Below, one piece after another: positions 55,723 to 63,289 of a stretch of 64,000 nucleotides of DNA (positions are counted from its first letter, which is position 1; the number at the start of each line of letters is the position of its first letter). The position numbers and the translations under genes were made by a program. The DNA is from Lactobacillus sp. ESL0700 (GTDB lineage: Bacteria > Bacillota > Bacilli > Lactobacillales > Lactobacillaceae): positions 620,001-684,000 of the forward strand of contig NZ_CP113930.1 of assembly GCF_029392095.1 (NCBI RefSeq), in the 5' to 3' direction. The notes below the pieces were generated by a model, which was not told where the DNA came from, made no database searches, and saw nothing but the letters and a program-made list of their open reading frames with translations.

Positions 55723-56934
55723 ATGGCTAAATTAATTATTTCAGATTTAGATGTTAAGGGTAAAAAAGTTTTAGTCCGTGTTGACTTTAACGTCCCGATT
55801 AAAGACGGCGTGATTGGTGATGACAACAGAATTGTTGCCGCATTACCAACAATTAAATATATTATTGAAAATGGCGGTAAGGCAATCTTACTTAGTCACT
55901 TGGGCCGGGTTAAGTCTGATGATGATAAAAAAGAATTGTCACTTAAACCAGTTGCTGAACGCTTGAGCGAACTCTTGAAGAAGCCTGTAACTTTTGTACC
56001 TGCAAATGAAGGCAAAGAAGTTGAAGACGCAATCAACAAGATGAATGATGGCGATGTTGATGTTCTTGAAAACACTCGTTTCCAAGATATTGACAATGAC
56101 TTTGGTAAGCGTGAATCTAAGAATGATCCTAAGCTTGGCGAATACTGGGCAAGTCTTGGTGACATGTACGTTAACGATGCCTTTGGTACCGCGCACAGAA
56201 GTCACGCTTCCAACGTTGGAATTGCTGAAGCAATGAAGAAGGCTGGCAAACCAGTTGCTGCTGGTTACTTGATGGAAAAGGAAATCAAGTTCTTAGGCGA
56301 TGCTGTTGCTAACCCAGTTCACCCATTTGTAACTATTTTGGGTGGTGCCAAGGTTTCAGACAAGATTGACGTAATTACTAACTTAATTCCTAAGTCAGAC
56401 CACATTTTAATCGGTGGTGGGATGGCTTATACCTTCTTAGCTGCCCAAGGTCACGATATTGGTAAGTCATTGTTTGAGCCAGACAAGGTTGAATTGGCTA
56501 AACAATTGCTTAAAGATGCTGATGGCAAGATTGTTTTACCAGTAGATAACTTAGCTGCAACCGAATTTTCTAACGATGCTTCTCGTGAAGTTGTTGGTGA
56601 CGATATTCCTGACAACATGATGGGTCTTGATATCGGTCCTAAGACTGTTGACAAGTTCAAGGAAATCTTAAAGGATGCTAAGACTGTTGTTTGGAACGGA
56701 CCAATGGGTGCCTTTGAAATGTCTAACTTTGCTAAGGGTACTTTGGAAGTTGGTAAGGCTTTGGCAGATCTTAAAGATGCTACAACCATCATTGGTGGTG
56801 GTGACTCAACTGCCGCTGCTAAGCAACTAGGGATTGCACCTAAGATTACCCACATCTCAACTGGTGGTGGCGCAAGTTTGCAATACCTTGAAGGTAAAGA
56901 ATTACCAGGAATTGCCTGCATTTCAGACAAGTAA
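55723..56934 (+). CDS. pgk: phosphoglycerate kinase
   Basis: A 403-residue two-domain glycolytic kinase transferring phosphate from 1,3-bisphosphoglycerate to ADP. The start [42 protein letters not shown] and [13 protein letters not shown] with the final [13 protein letters not shown] are all intact. ATCGGAGGA lies before the ATG. tpiA follows after 20 nt. Confidence 0.97.
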   Translation: MAKLIISDLDVKGKKVLVRVDFNVPIKDGVIGDDNRIVAALPTIKYIIENGGKAILLSHLGRVKSDDDKKELSLKPVAERLSELLKKPVTFVPANEGKEVEDAINKMNDGDVDVLENTRFQDIDNDFGKRESKNDPKLGEYWASLGDMYVNDAFGTAHRSHASNVGIAEAMKKAGKPVAAGYLMEKEIKFLGDAVANPVHPFVTILGGAKVSDKIDVITNLIPKSDHILIGGGMAYTFLAAQGHDIGKSLFEPDKVELAKQLLKDADGKIVLPVDNLAATEFSNDASREVVGDDIPDNMMGLDIGPKTVDKFKEILKDAKTVVWNGPMGAFEMSNFAKGTLEVGKALADLKDATTIIGGGDSTAAAKQLGIAPKITHISTGGGASLQYLEGKELPGIACISDK

Positions 56935-56954
56935 ATTTAGGAAAGGACGTTATT

Positions 56955-57710
56955 ATGCGTACACCAATTATTGCTGGTAACTGGAAGTTGCACATGAATC
57001 CAGAACAAACAACTGAATTTGTTGATGCAGTTAAAGGCAAGTTGCCAGAATCTACTAAAGTTGAAGCATTAATCTGTGCTCCAGCTGTTGACCTTGATGC
57101 TTTAAGAAAAGCTGCTAAGGGTTCAGAATTAAAAGTCGGTGCAGAGAATGCTTACTTTGAAGACGAAGGTGCATTTACTGGCGAAACTTCACCTAAAGTT
57201 TTGAAAGAAATGGGCATGGACTACTGCATTATCGGTCACTCAGAACGCCGCGGTTACTTCCATGAAACTGATGAAGACATTAACAAGAAGGCTAAGGCTT
57301 TGTTTGCTAATGGCATTACCCCAATCATTTGCTGTGGTGAATCACTTCAAAGACGTGAAGCTAATCAACAAGAAGAATGGGTTGTTGGCCAAATCGAAGC
57401 TGCCTTAAAAGACTTATCTGCTGAACAAGTTGCTAGTTTGGTAATTGCTTATGAACCAATCTGGGCAATTGGAACTGGTAAGACTGCTAGTTCAGACCAA
57501 GCCGAAGAAATGTGCAAGACTATTCGCGATACAGTTAAGAACTTATATAATGAAGAAACTGCCGCAAATGTTCGCATCCAATATGGTGGTTCTGTTAACC
57601 CTGGTAACGTTAAGGAATTAATGGCTAAACCTGATATTGATGGTGGTTTAGTTGGCGGTGCCAGCCTTAAGCCAGACTCATTCTTGGCTTTGGTTAATTA
57701 CCAAGACTAA
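56955..57710 (+). CDS. tpiA: triosephosphate isomerase
   Basis: A 251-residue TIM barrel interconverting dihydroxyacetone phosphate and glyceraldehyde-3-phosphate. Catalytic residues are Lys11 (AGNWKLH), His95 (IIGHSERR) and the glutamate in [11 protein letters not shown]. The phosphate loop is GGSVNPGN and [22 protein letters not shown] lies before the ATG. eno, which often ends this operon, is not in the window; a terminator follows instead. Confidence 0.97.
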   Translation: MRTPIIAGNWKLHMNPEQTTEFVDAVKGKLPESTKVEALICAPAVDLDALRKAAKGSELKVGAENAYFEDEGAFTGETSPKVLKEMGMDYCIIGHSERRGYFHETDEDINKKAKALFANGITPIICCGESLQRREANQQEEWVVGQIEAALKDLSAEQVASLVIAYEPIWAIGTGKTASSDQAEEMCKTIRDTVKNLYNEETAANVRIQYGGSVNPGNVKELMAKPDIDGGLVGGASLKPDSFLALVNYQD

Positions 57711-57727
57711 TTATTGATTATAATATT

Positions 57728-57768
57728 TAAAAACCCAGCTTCTGCATGTGCAGGGGCTGGGTTTTTAG
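57728..57768 (+). terminator. terminator after tpiA
   Basis: Stem AAAAACCCAGC / GCTGGGTTTTT with an inner CTGCA / TGCAG step. Confidence 0.92.
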
Positions 57769-57867
57769 TTTTAGTTAAATTTATTAAGGTAAGTCAATGC
57801 AACTAAAAAATGTGTTAATATGATTGGTAAAATGGTAGTAAATTAAATTAGTTGGGAGTTTGCAATA

Positions 57868-58179
57868 ATGGAAAAAGGCAAGACCACAATTAGAGAACAA
57901 TTATTGACAGAGCGCGCCTATAAGATTGGTTGGTTGATTGCGCTAGGTGAACTAGTAATAATTTTAGTTTTAGCAATTTTCAAAAAGCTCGATTTAGGTG
58001 CTGATGTTTTAGTATTGCTCTCATTGAGCTTAATGGATTTGTTTACTACTTTTTTCCAGAAGCGCCACATTACTTTTATTATTAGTTTACTATTAGGTGT
58101 ACTGTTAGCCATAGTCATTTGTATTATTCTGTTTGTTGGGATAATTTGGCTTTCGGGTAATATGATTTTTACAAAATAA
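57868..58179 (+). CDS. small membrane protein, DUF6442-like
   Basis: A 103-residue protein with a charged N-terminus (MEKGKTTIREQLLTERAYKIGW) and about three membrane helices (residues 22-40, 45-60 and 75-98). The ERAYKIGW start recalls DUF6442, an uncharacterised membrane family; this is a weak likeness. It lies between the glycolytic operon and the Rgg-controlled locus with its own leader, and its stop faces the Rgg gene. GGGAG lies about 9 nt before the ATG. Confidence 0.6.
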   Translation: MEKGKTTIREQLLTERAYKIGWLIALGELVIILVLAIFKKLDLGADVLVLLSLSLMDLFTTFFQKRHITFIISLLLGVLLAIVICIILFVGIIWLSGNMIFTK

Positions 58180-58187
58180 TAAGATGC

Positions 58188-58231
58188 AAAAAAGCAAGCT
58201 ACTGTTACTAAGACAGCAGCTTGCTTTTTTA
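58188..58231. terminator. bidirectional terminator between the small membrane protein and rgg
   Basis: Stem AAAAAAGCAAGCT / AGCTTGCTTTTTT with an inner CTGT / ACAG helix and T runs on both strands. Confidence 0.92.
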
Positions 58232-58242
58232 GTTTGGAAAAT

Positions 58243-59130
58243 TTAACTGTGTGATTTCTTTCTGCTTTCAATCTCTTTTTTTAGAGGCTGACAATTTTGA
58301 TATAAATATTTTTTTAGATCTTCTGCATATTCTGGCATCCCATTTGTTTTAATAGTTTTAATAACCCAAAAACAATATTCTAAATGATATTTTTTATGAT
58401 CATAATGATAGGCAATCATGCTTTTGAAAAATTCAATCATATTTTTATAAAAGAACAATTCTGGTCTTGTAGTTATTTGGGCAGCGCTATCAATGAAAAA
58501 ATCAGTTTCTGAGTAATAATTATGTTCAATACATAGTCCTAAAATGTTTGAAATAATTCCTAAAACAGAAATTTGCAATTTTTCTATTTTGAGAAATTTT
58601 TGAACAATATTCTTAGATATTATCAAGTTAGTCTGTAAAGGATAAAAATGCATACAGTCACAGTAAAGTTTTAAATTAAACTCATTAAAATTTTCAATAT
58701 TAAAAAGAGTCGTCTCAATTTCAACTTTACTTGCTTTATCGATTTTATCAAAATTATTATTTACCAAGGCGATTAAAGAATTAATTAGTATGAGCAATTC
58801 TTTTTTATTAAATAAATTAGAATTTGCAACTTGTTCTTTTGCATTGATTAGGTTGGTTTCTGACTTTTGATAATAAGAATTTATAATGTAATGGTATAAA
58901 TGCTTTTCTTTTTCATTTGATGGATAGTTATCTGAACTTAGCTTATTTATAAATTCAATTACTGATATATGATTAAAATTTAGAAGATTAAGTAAATCTT
59001 CAAAAGATATTCGATGAACACCTCGCTCTACCTTGGCATAAAAAGATCTACTAATAATATCTCCCGACCATTCCTGTTGGGACTTTTTTTGTGCCATTCG
59101 GTATTTTTTTAGTAATTCACTAATTTCCAT
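58243..59130 (-). CDS. Rgg/GadR/MutR family transcriptional regulator
   Basis: A 295-residue regulator. The N-terminal helix-turn-helix reads ISELLKKYRMAQKKSQQEW then SFYAKVERGVHRISFEDLL, characteristic of Rgg proteins. The remainder (about 70-290) is all helical and looks like the TPR-type domain that binds peptide pheromones. The first 12 residues of the longest frame are dropped because AAAGGAATT precedes the ATG at 59130. It is divergent from a 14-codon peptide gene, the standard Rgg layout. Strongly AT-rich codon use suggests transfer. Confidence 0.88.
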   Translation of the reverse strand: MEISELLKKYRMAQKKSQQEWSGDIISRSFYAKVERGVHRISFEDLLNLLNFNHISVIEFINKLSSDNYPSNEKEKHLYHYIINSYYQKSETNLINAKEQVANSNLFNKKELLILINSLIALVNNNFDKIDKASKVEIETTLFNIENFNEFNLKLYCDCMHFYPLQTNLIISKNIVQKFLKIEKLQISVLGIISNILGLCIEHNYYSETDFFIDSAAQITTRPELFFYKNMIEFFKSMIAYHYDHKKYHLEYCFWVIKTIKTNGMPEYAEDLKKYLYQNCQPLKKEIESRKKSHS

Positions 59131-59172
59131 TTTAATTCCTTTCAAGCGCCATTTGATATTTATCATATCATA

Positions 59173-59178
59173 ATTATA
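59173..59178 (-). promoter_or_regulatory. -10 element of the Rgg gene
   Basis: Minus strand GGCTATAATT gives a perfect TATAAT. The -35 position (59196-59202) falls at the edge of the GGTCG/CGACC palindrome, so a protein bound there would block this promoter. Confidence 0.6.
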
Positions 59179-59198
59179 GCCAAACTTATATTTTCATA

Positions 59199-59212
59199 GG
59201 TCGAATACGACC
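59199..59212. promoter_or_regulatory. inverted repeat in the rgg/peptide divergent promoter
   Basis: GGTCG-AATA-CGACC, a perfect 5-bp repeat in an otherwise AT-rich region. It is a candidate Rgg-binding site shared by the two divergent promoters. Confidence 0.55.
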
Positions 59213-59277
59213 ATTTTTAATTATTTATACGAAATCGTTTTATTATAAATTTGTGAATTGAGAAAGGAGGAAACTAA

Positions 59278-59322
59278 ATGATTACATTATTTCATTGGGC
59301 AATTGTTGTATTGAGTTTATAA
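59278..59322 (+). CDS. 14-residue hydrophobic peptide, candidate Rgg pheromone
   Basis: The frame encodes MITLFHWAIVVLSL. A near-perfect Shine-Dalgarno AAAGGAGG ends 8 nt before the ATG, stronger than those of many genes here, so it is very probably translated. Short hydrophobic peptides beside rgg genes are the signals of Rgg-SHP and RopB-SIP systems. This one has no acidic residue and no basic leader, closer in style to the 8-residue leaderless SIP of Streptococcus pyogenes than to typical SHPs. The secreted-protein gene follows 44 nt downstream with no terminator between. Confidence 0.7.
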   Translation: MITLFHWAIVVLSL

Positions 59323-59366
59323 ATATTTAAAGAGCAATATTTTGTAAAGAAAGGTGGAGACTTATT

Positions 59367-59909
59367 ATGAAGAAACTAAATACTGCAAAGGTTGTAACAG
59401 CTTTGTCAGCTTGTTTAATTATGGGAAGTACAATTTTACCTGCAAGCACAACCTTTGCTGCAGAAATGGATAATCAACAATCGGTTGTTTCAAGTAGTAA
59501 TACTGTTAAACAAGATGTAACTAAAACTATTTCTAACAGAGAAATGTTTAAGTCACTTGAAGCTCAAGGTGTAGATGTTAAGGGTATTCTAGGTGAAAAA
59601 GGGTATCAAGAAGCCTTAGCTCAAGATCTTATGCGTCATGGTGGGACATATATTAAAACCCATAAACATGGCTTTACTATTTATTTAAATAGTGCAATAG
59701 TAAAAATCTTGGTTTGGGGCGGTGCTACAGCAGCCAGTTCTGTTGTTGGATCATTATTGTCTTCAGTAGGCCTTGAAGGATTAGGAGCAACTGCTATTAC
59801 TCAAATTGTAAAATCAGTAATAAAAGGTTCTGCAAGTAAGGCATCAAAACGAGGAGTTTATGTCAGCTTTAGTAATAGAGGTAGTTACGTTAGCTGGGGT
59901 TACCAATAA
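59367..59909 (+). CDS. secreted protein, candidate bacteriocin or toxin
   Basis: A 180-residue exported protein that I do not recognise. The signal peptide ends near TTFA-AE (residues 31-32). Residues 33-105 are polar and may be a pro-region. Residues 110-153 form a Gly/Ala/Val/Ser-rich hydrophobic stretch (ILVWGGATAASSVVGSLL and GLGATAITQIVKSVI), compatible with a pore-forming helical hairpin. The C-terminus is aromatic and basic: RGVYVSFSNRGSYVSWGYQ. AAAGGTGGAG lies before the ATG. It sits between a pheromone-like gene and a small membrane protein, the usual place of a bacteriocin. Confidence 0.7.
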   Translation: MKKLNTAKVVTALSACLIMGSTILPASTTFAAEMDNQQSVVSSSNTVKQDVTKTISNREMFKSLEAQGVDVKGILGEKGYQEALAQDLMRHGGTYIKTHKHGFTIYLNSAIVKILVWGGATAASSVVGSLLSSVGLEGLGATAITQIVKSVIKGSASKASKRGVYVSFSNRGSYVSWGYQ

Positions 59910-59941
59910 ATAGATTATTTGTGAATAACAGATAGAATGGA

Positions 59942-60196
59942 ATGATTCAAATGAATACTATTAGAAATTATATTGCAAAAAATAGGCTAAAATATCTTGA
60001 AAAGTCTAAAAAACAGAAAAGATGGAATTTCATTTTTACTTTTATCTATTTTGGAATAATTACAGCAATTTGTCAGGCTTGGGGTAGTCAAATAACCGGA
60101 TTACTGGAAAGTGCTTTGTTTGCTGTAATGGGTGGTATTGGCTATGTGTTGCTTTTAAAAATTGCTGATCATTTGTATCTTAAGTTTATTCAATAA
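59942..60196 (+). CDS. small membrane protein, candidate immunity protein
   Basis: An 84-residue protein with a basic N-terminal third and two or three membrane helices (about 28-47 and 53-76, FIFTFIYFGIITAICQAW and LFAVMGGIGYVLLLKIADHL). It directly follows the secreted candidate toxin. Small membrane proteins in this position commonly protect the producer. The ribosome site is weak; ATG 59951 is an alternative start. There is no sequence match to a named immunity family. Confidence 0.65.
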   Translation: MIQMNTIRNYIAKNRLKYLEKSKKQKRWNFIFTFIYFGIITAICQAWGSQITGLLESALFAVMGGIGYVLLLKIADHLYLKFIQ

Positions 60197-60285
60197 ATAT
60201 TTATTCATAATTTTTAACATAAGTAGATGGAAGTATAGATTGCTTCTATCTACTTTTTGATATTATTAGTATTTATTAAAATCGC

Positions 60286-60314
60286 TTTATATTTTATTAG
60301 CATTATGGTATATA
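60286..60314 (+). promoter_or_regulatory. possible promoter of the ABC operon
   Basis: TTTATA (60286-60291), a 17-nt spacer and TATATA (60309-60314) with an upstream TG. The 5' leader holds the motif TTTATATCTT-AATATATGGAG (60343-60363), also present before the DUF1430-like gene. Confidence 0.4.
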
Positions 60315-60370
60315 TTAGGTTAATTAGTTGATTTTTATATTATTTATATCTTAATATATGGAGGCTGGAC

Positions 60371-61159
60371 ATGCTTTTAAGAAAACAAGTTCAAAGATTA
60401 TTTTTTCGATGGCAGACCTGGTTGGCTATTTTAATAGGATTAATAATAATCGTTATTCAAGCTTTGACGATTAATAAAGTAAATGCTAATGCTGCTAATA
60501 ATGCTTTTTTACATTTAACTGGTTTTGATTTTAGTGGTGCAGGTACTACTATCTACTATTTGATACTACCTTTAATGTGTGGACTAGCTGCTAGTAGTAC
60601 ATTGCAAGAAGATAAAAAAGATCATCGTCTGAATGAGCTTCTTACTAGGGTAACTAAAAGAAAATATTTATGTACAACTTTAATTAGTTCATTTATCGTC
60701 GGTGGTTTGGTTGGCGTTTTGCCATTGCTGATTGAAAGTTGCTATTTCTTCTTGAATTACCATGTAACCAATGTTCCCAAAGGGCGTGATTTTCAGATTA
60801 TTGATCCAAATGGCTGTGGCTATAGTTTGTTTATCCGAAATACACTAGCTTTTTGGCTTTGTACCATTGTCATTGCATTTGTTTTTAGTGGCTTGTTCAG
60901 CATGATTGGGATCGTGACTTCTTATTATAATATTCACAATGGCATTGAATTGATTATGCCGTTTGTGTTAGCTTTTGCAACCATTGTGGTTGCGGATTTA
61001 ACCGGTGAAGTAGAAGCTTCGCTTTATTGGGTTTTGACGCCTACTTTTAGTAATACATATTCTAATGGTATTTATTTTATCTTGGGTTATTTTGTGCTTA
61101 TTACGGGATTAATTGCACTACTAACTTGGAAAGAAAGTACGAAAGATGTCTGCAATTAA
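60371..61159 (+). CDS. ABC-2-like membrane protein 1
   Basis: A 262-residue protein with about six helices and a long extracellular loop (about 40-65), like permeases of the lantibiotic-immunity or ABC-2 type (EcsB/NisE-like). A short conserved-looking segment LLTRVTKRKYLCTTLI follows helix 2, where such permeases contact their ATPase. GGAGGCTG lies before the ATG. It overlaps the next gene by 14 nt. Confidence 0.65.
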   Translation: MLLRKQVQRLFFRWQTWLAILIGLIIIVIQALTINKVNANAANNAFLHLTGFDFSGAGTTIYYLILPLMCGLAASSTLQEDKKDHRLNELLTRVTKRKYLCTTLISSFIVGGLVGVLPLLIESCYFFLNYHVTNVPKGRDFQIIDPNGCGYSLFIRNTLAFWLCTIVIAFVFSGLFSMIGIVTSYYNIHNGIELIMPFVLAFATIVVADLTGEVEASLYWVLTPTFSNTYSNGIYFILGYFVLITGLIALLTWKESTKDVCN

Positions 61160-61829
61160 ACGCCTTGTTCGGGTCAATTTTCATAAAATTTTGCTAATTA
61201 CGTGTGGGTTAGCCATATTATTAATTATTCTGTATCAAGTAGTTGGAATTACGAAAGATTTAGGAAAAGTAAAGGCTATTTATCAATTATTAATTCCAAC
61301 TATCTTTTATTCCTTTGTCGGTATTGCTAATGCATTATTTAATACTTTGGTACAGCCATACACTAACATTATTGATTTAGTGCGTTTTACTAAAAGGGAA
61401 AATTGGTTGAAAGTCGTCTTTGGGTGGAACATTGTAACTTCCTTGTGGTCCGCATTAGTGTCATCACTAGTACTTGAAGTAACGTTAATCTGCAATCCTG
61501 CAATTACAAAAATTTACTGGTCAACATTATTATTGACGATTTTAGTTGCTTTTGAGAACCTACTTTTCATTCAAAGCTTAATTTTATTAGTTTATTTGCT
61601 AGTCCGGTGGTTAAATTACTTTTTTGTAAATTGTTTAGGTTACTTAATGGTTATGATCCTAGCAAATATTCAAATAAATAACCGAGCAATTTTTAATTTC
61701 TTAAACAGTAAGTTTCTCTTGTCTGGAGAGATGAAAGAACTGTTGTTACAATCTCTAATTATGTGGGGCATTATTATCTTATGCCAAAACATCAGTCTTT
61801 TTCTTTATGAGAGGAAAGAAAACTTATGA
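61146..61829 (+). CDS. ABC-2-like membrane protein 2
   Basis: A 227-residue protein with about six helices, starting MSAIKRLVRVNFHKILL. VRFTKRENWLKVVFGWN lies between helices in the place of the ATPase-contact loop, as in protein 1. Its stop overlaps the next start (ATGA), so the three membrane genes are translated together. No catalytic domain is visible. Confidence 0.65.
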   Translation: MSAIKRLVRVNFHKILLITCGLAILLIILYQVVGITKDLGKVKAIYQLLIPTIFYSFVGIANALFNTLVQPYTNIIDLVRFTKRENWLKVVFGWNIVTSLWSALVSSLVLEVTLICNPAITKIYWSTLLLTILVAFENLLFIQSLILLVYLLVRWLNYFFVNCLGYLMVMILANIQINNRAIFNFLNSKFLLSGEMKELLLQSLIMWGIIILCQNISLFLYERKENL

Positions 61830-62482
61830 AGTATCATCTATATTTGCAAGAAATTTTTACTGAAAATCGCTTAGAAAAATTCATCGTGTTAATTTTTCAG
61901 CTGATATTTTGGTGGCAGTATTGTCAGCTAGTACAATTTAATTCCAAGATGAATATCTTTACCACTGTTTCGATTAGTAATCCTAATTTCATTTTTTCTA
62001 ATTTAGGTTGGTTATTATATTACCTTGGTGGCGAATTTTATTTATTAGGTACCTTGCAGAATAAGTTAGCAGCTGCTAATCCTTTAATTGTAGTTAGGGA
62101 CGCTAGTAAAATTAACATTTTAATTAATTCGTTGATGACTGTGTTGCTTTTTTCGATTTTATATAACTTTGCTTTTCTAAGTTTTATTTGGATTTTAAAC
62201 TTTGGCAAAGTTGAATTGGTATTCATGTTCCAATTATTTTTTGCTTTGGTTTTGAGTTTCAGTGCTTTTTCGTTATTAATTTTACTATGTTCACTACAAG
62301 AAAAAATTATGGGCTGGATTATAATGTTAGTCATTTGCATTTTAGTATTGGCTTTGAAAACAAATTATCTAATTCTGATTAGTAATAATTTGAGCAGCTT
62401 GGTTAATGTTGAGAATATTTTTTGGTTTATCGTATTAAGTATTATTCTGCAACGTGTGATAAAAAAATTAGAAGTAAGATAA
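61826..62482 (+). CDS. ABC-2-like membrane protein 3
   Basis: A 218-residue protein with about five helices. The segment NPLIVVRDASKINIL again occupies the place of the coupling loop. It is less similar in sequence to proteins 1 and 2. The ABC ATPase follows after 10 nt. Confidence 0.62.
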   Translation: MKYHLYLQEIFTENRLEKFIVLIFQLIFWWQYCQLVQFNSKMNIFTTVSISNPNFIFSNLGWLLYYLGGEFYLLGTLQNKLAAANPLIVVRDASKINILINSLMTVLLFSILYNFAFLSFIWILNFGKVELVFMFQLFFALVLSFSAFSLLILLCSLQEKIMGWIIMLVICILVLALKTNYLILISNNLSSLVNVENIFWFIVLSIILQRVIKKLEVR

Positions 62483-62492
62483 GGAGATTAGA

Positions 62493-63128
62493 ATGAGCTT
62501 TTTAAAGGTACAAAATGCTACTAAGAAAATTAAGGACGAAACTATTTTGGATGACATTAATTTAACAATTGACCGAGGAACAATTAGTGGTTTTATAGGA
62601 ACAAATGGCTCTGGCAAAACAATGTTGTTTCGGGCAATCTTGGGCTTTATTAAACTTAGTTCCGGTTCAATTATCGTTGATGAACAACCAGTTGGCTTAA
62701 ATGAAGAGCGAAAAGTTAATGTTGGTGCAATTATTGAAACACCTAATTTTATTAATTCATATTCGGCATTGCAAAATTTACAGTACTTGGCAGCAATTAA
62801 GAATTTAATTGGTGAAAAAGAAATAATTACGGCAATGTCTGTTTTTGGCTTGAATAAATATAAAGATAAAAAAGTTAAGAAGTTTTCGCTCGGAATGAGA
62901 CAAAAATTGGCAATTGTTCAAGCATTTATGGAAGATCAGGAATTATTAGTTCTTGATGAACCAACTAATGGTTTAGATGCAAGTTCAATTAAGATTTTTG
63001 AACAGTTGATGGAAAGATTACGTTCTCAAGGTAAAACGATTTTAATTGCTAGCCATGACGATCGTGTAGTTAAAACTATTGCAGACAATGTTTATCAAAT
63101 GGATATGGGAAAGTGCTCAAAAATTTAA
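62493..63128 (+). CDS. ABC transporter ATP-binding protein
   Basis: A 211-residue ATPase. Walker A is GTNGSGKT (36-43), the signature is FSLGMRQKLA, Walker B is LLVLDEPTNGLD, and the switch histidine is in IASHDDRV. This shape (no additional domain, LGMRQ signature) is typical of ATPases for ABC-2 exporters and bacteriocin self-protection. AAGGAGATT lies before the ATG. It would power the three membrane proteins upstream. Confidence 0.9.
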   Translation: MSFLKVQNATKKIKDETILDDINLTIDRGTISGFIGTNGSGKTMLFRAILGFIKLSSGSIIVDEQPVGLNEERKVNVGAIIETPNFINSYSALQNLQYLAAIKNLIGEKEIITAMSVFGLNKYKDKKVKKFSLGMRQKLAIVQAFMEDQELLVLDEPTNGLDASSIKIFEQLMERLRSQGKTILIASHDDRVVKTIADNVYQMDMGKCSKI

Positions 63129-63214
63129 AATAATTGTCAATGTTGGAGTTAATTATAATTTTTATTTTGTTAGTACTAGTGTAATAAAGAAATGTGCAAA
63201 TTTTGTTCACTTTC

Positions 63215-63242
63215 TTTGAAAATTATTAGAATATGATATATT
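63215..63242 (+). promoter_or_regulatory. possible promoter of the DUF1430-like gene
   Basis: TTTGAA (63215-63220), a 16-nt spacer and TATATT (63237-63242) with TG at -14. The leader motif at 63262-63283 repeats that before the ABC operon. Confidence 0.45.
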
Positions 63243-63289
63243 AAAACGTAAAATTGCAAGTTTTATATCTTTAATATATGGAGAACTAC

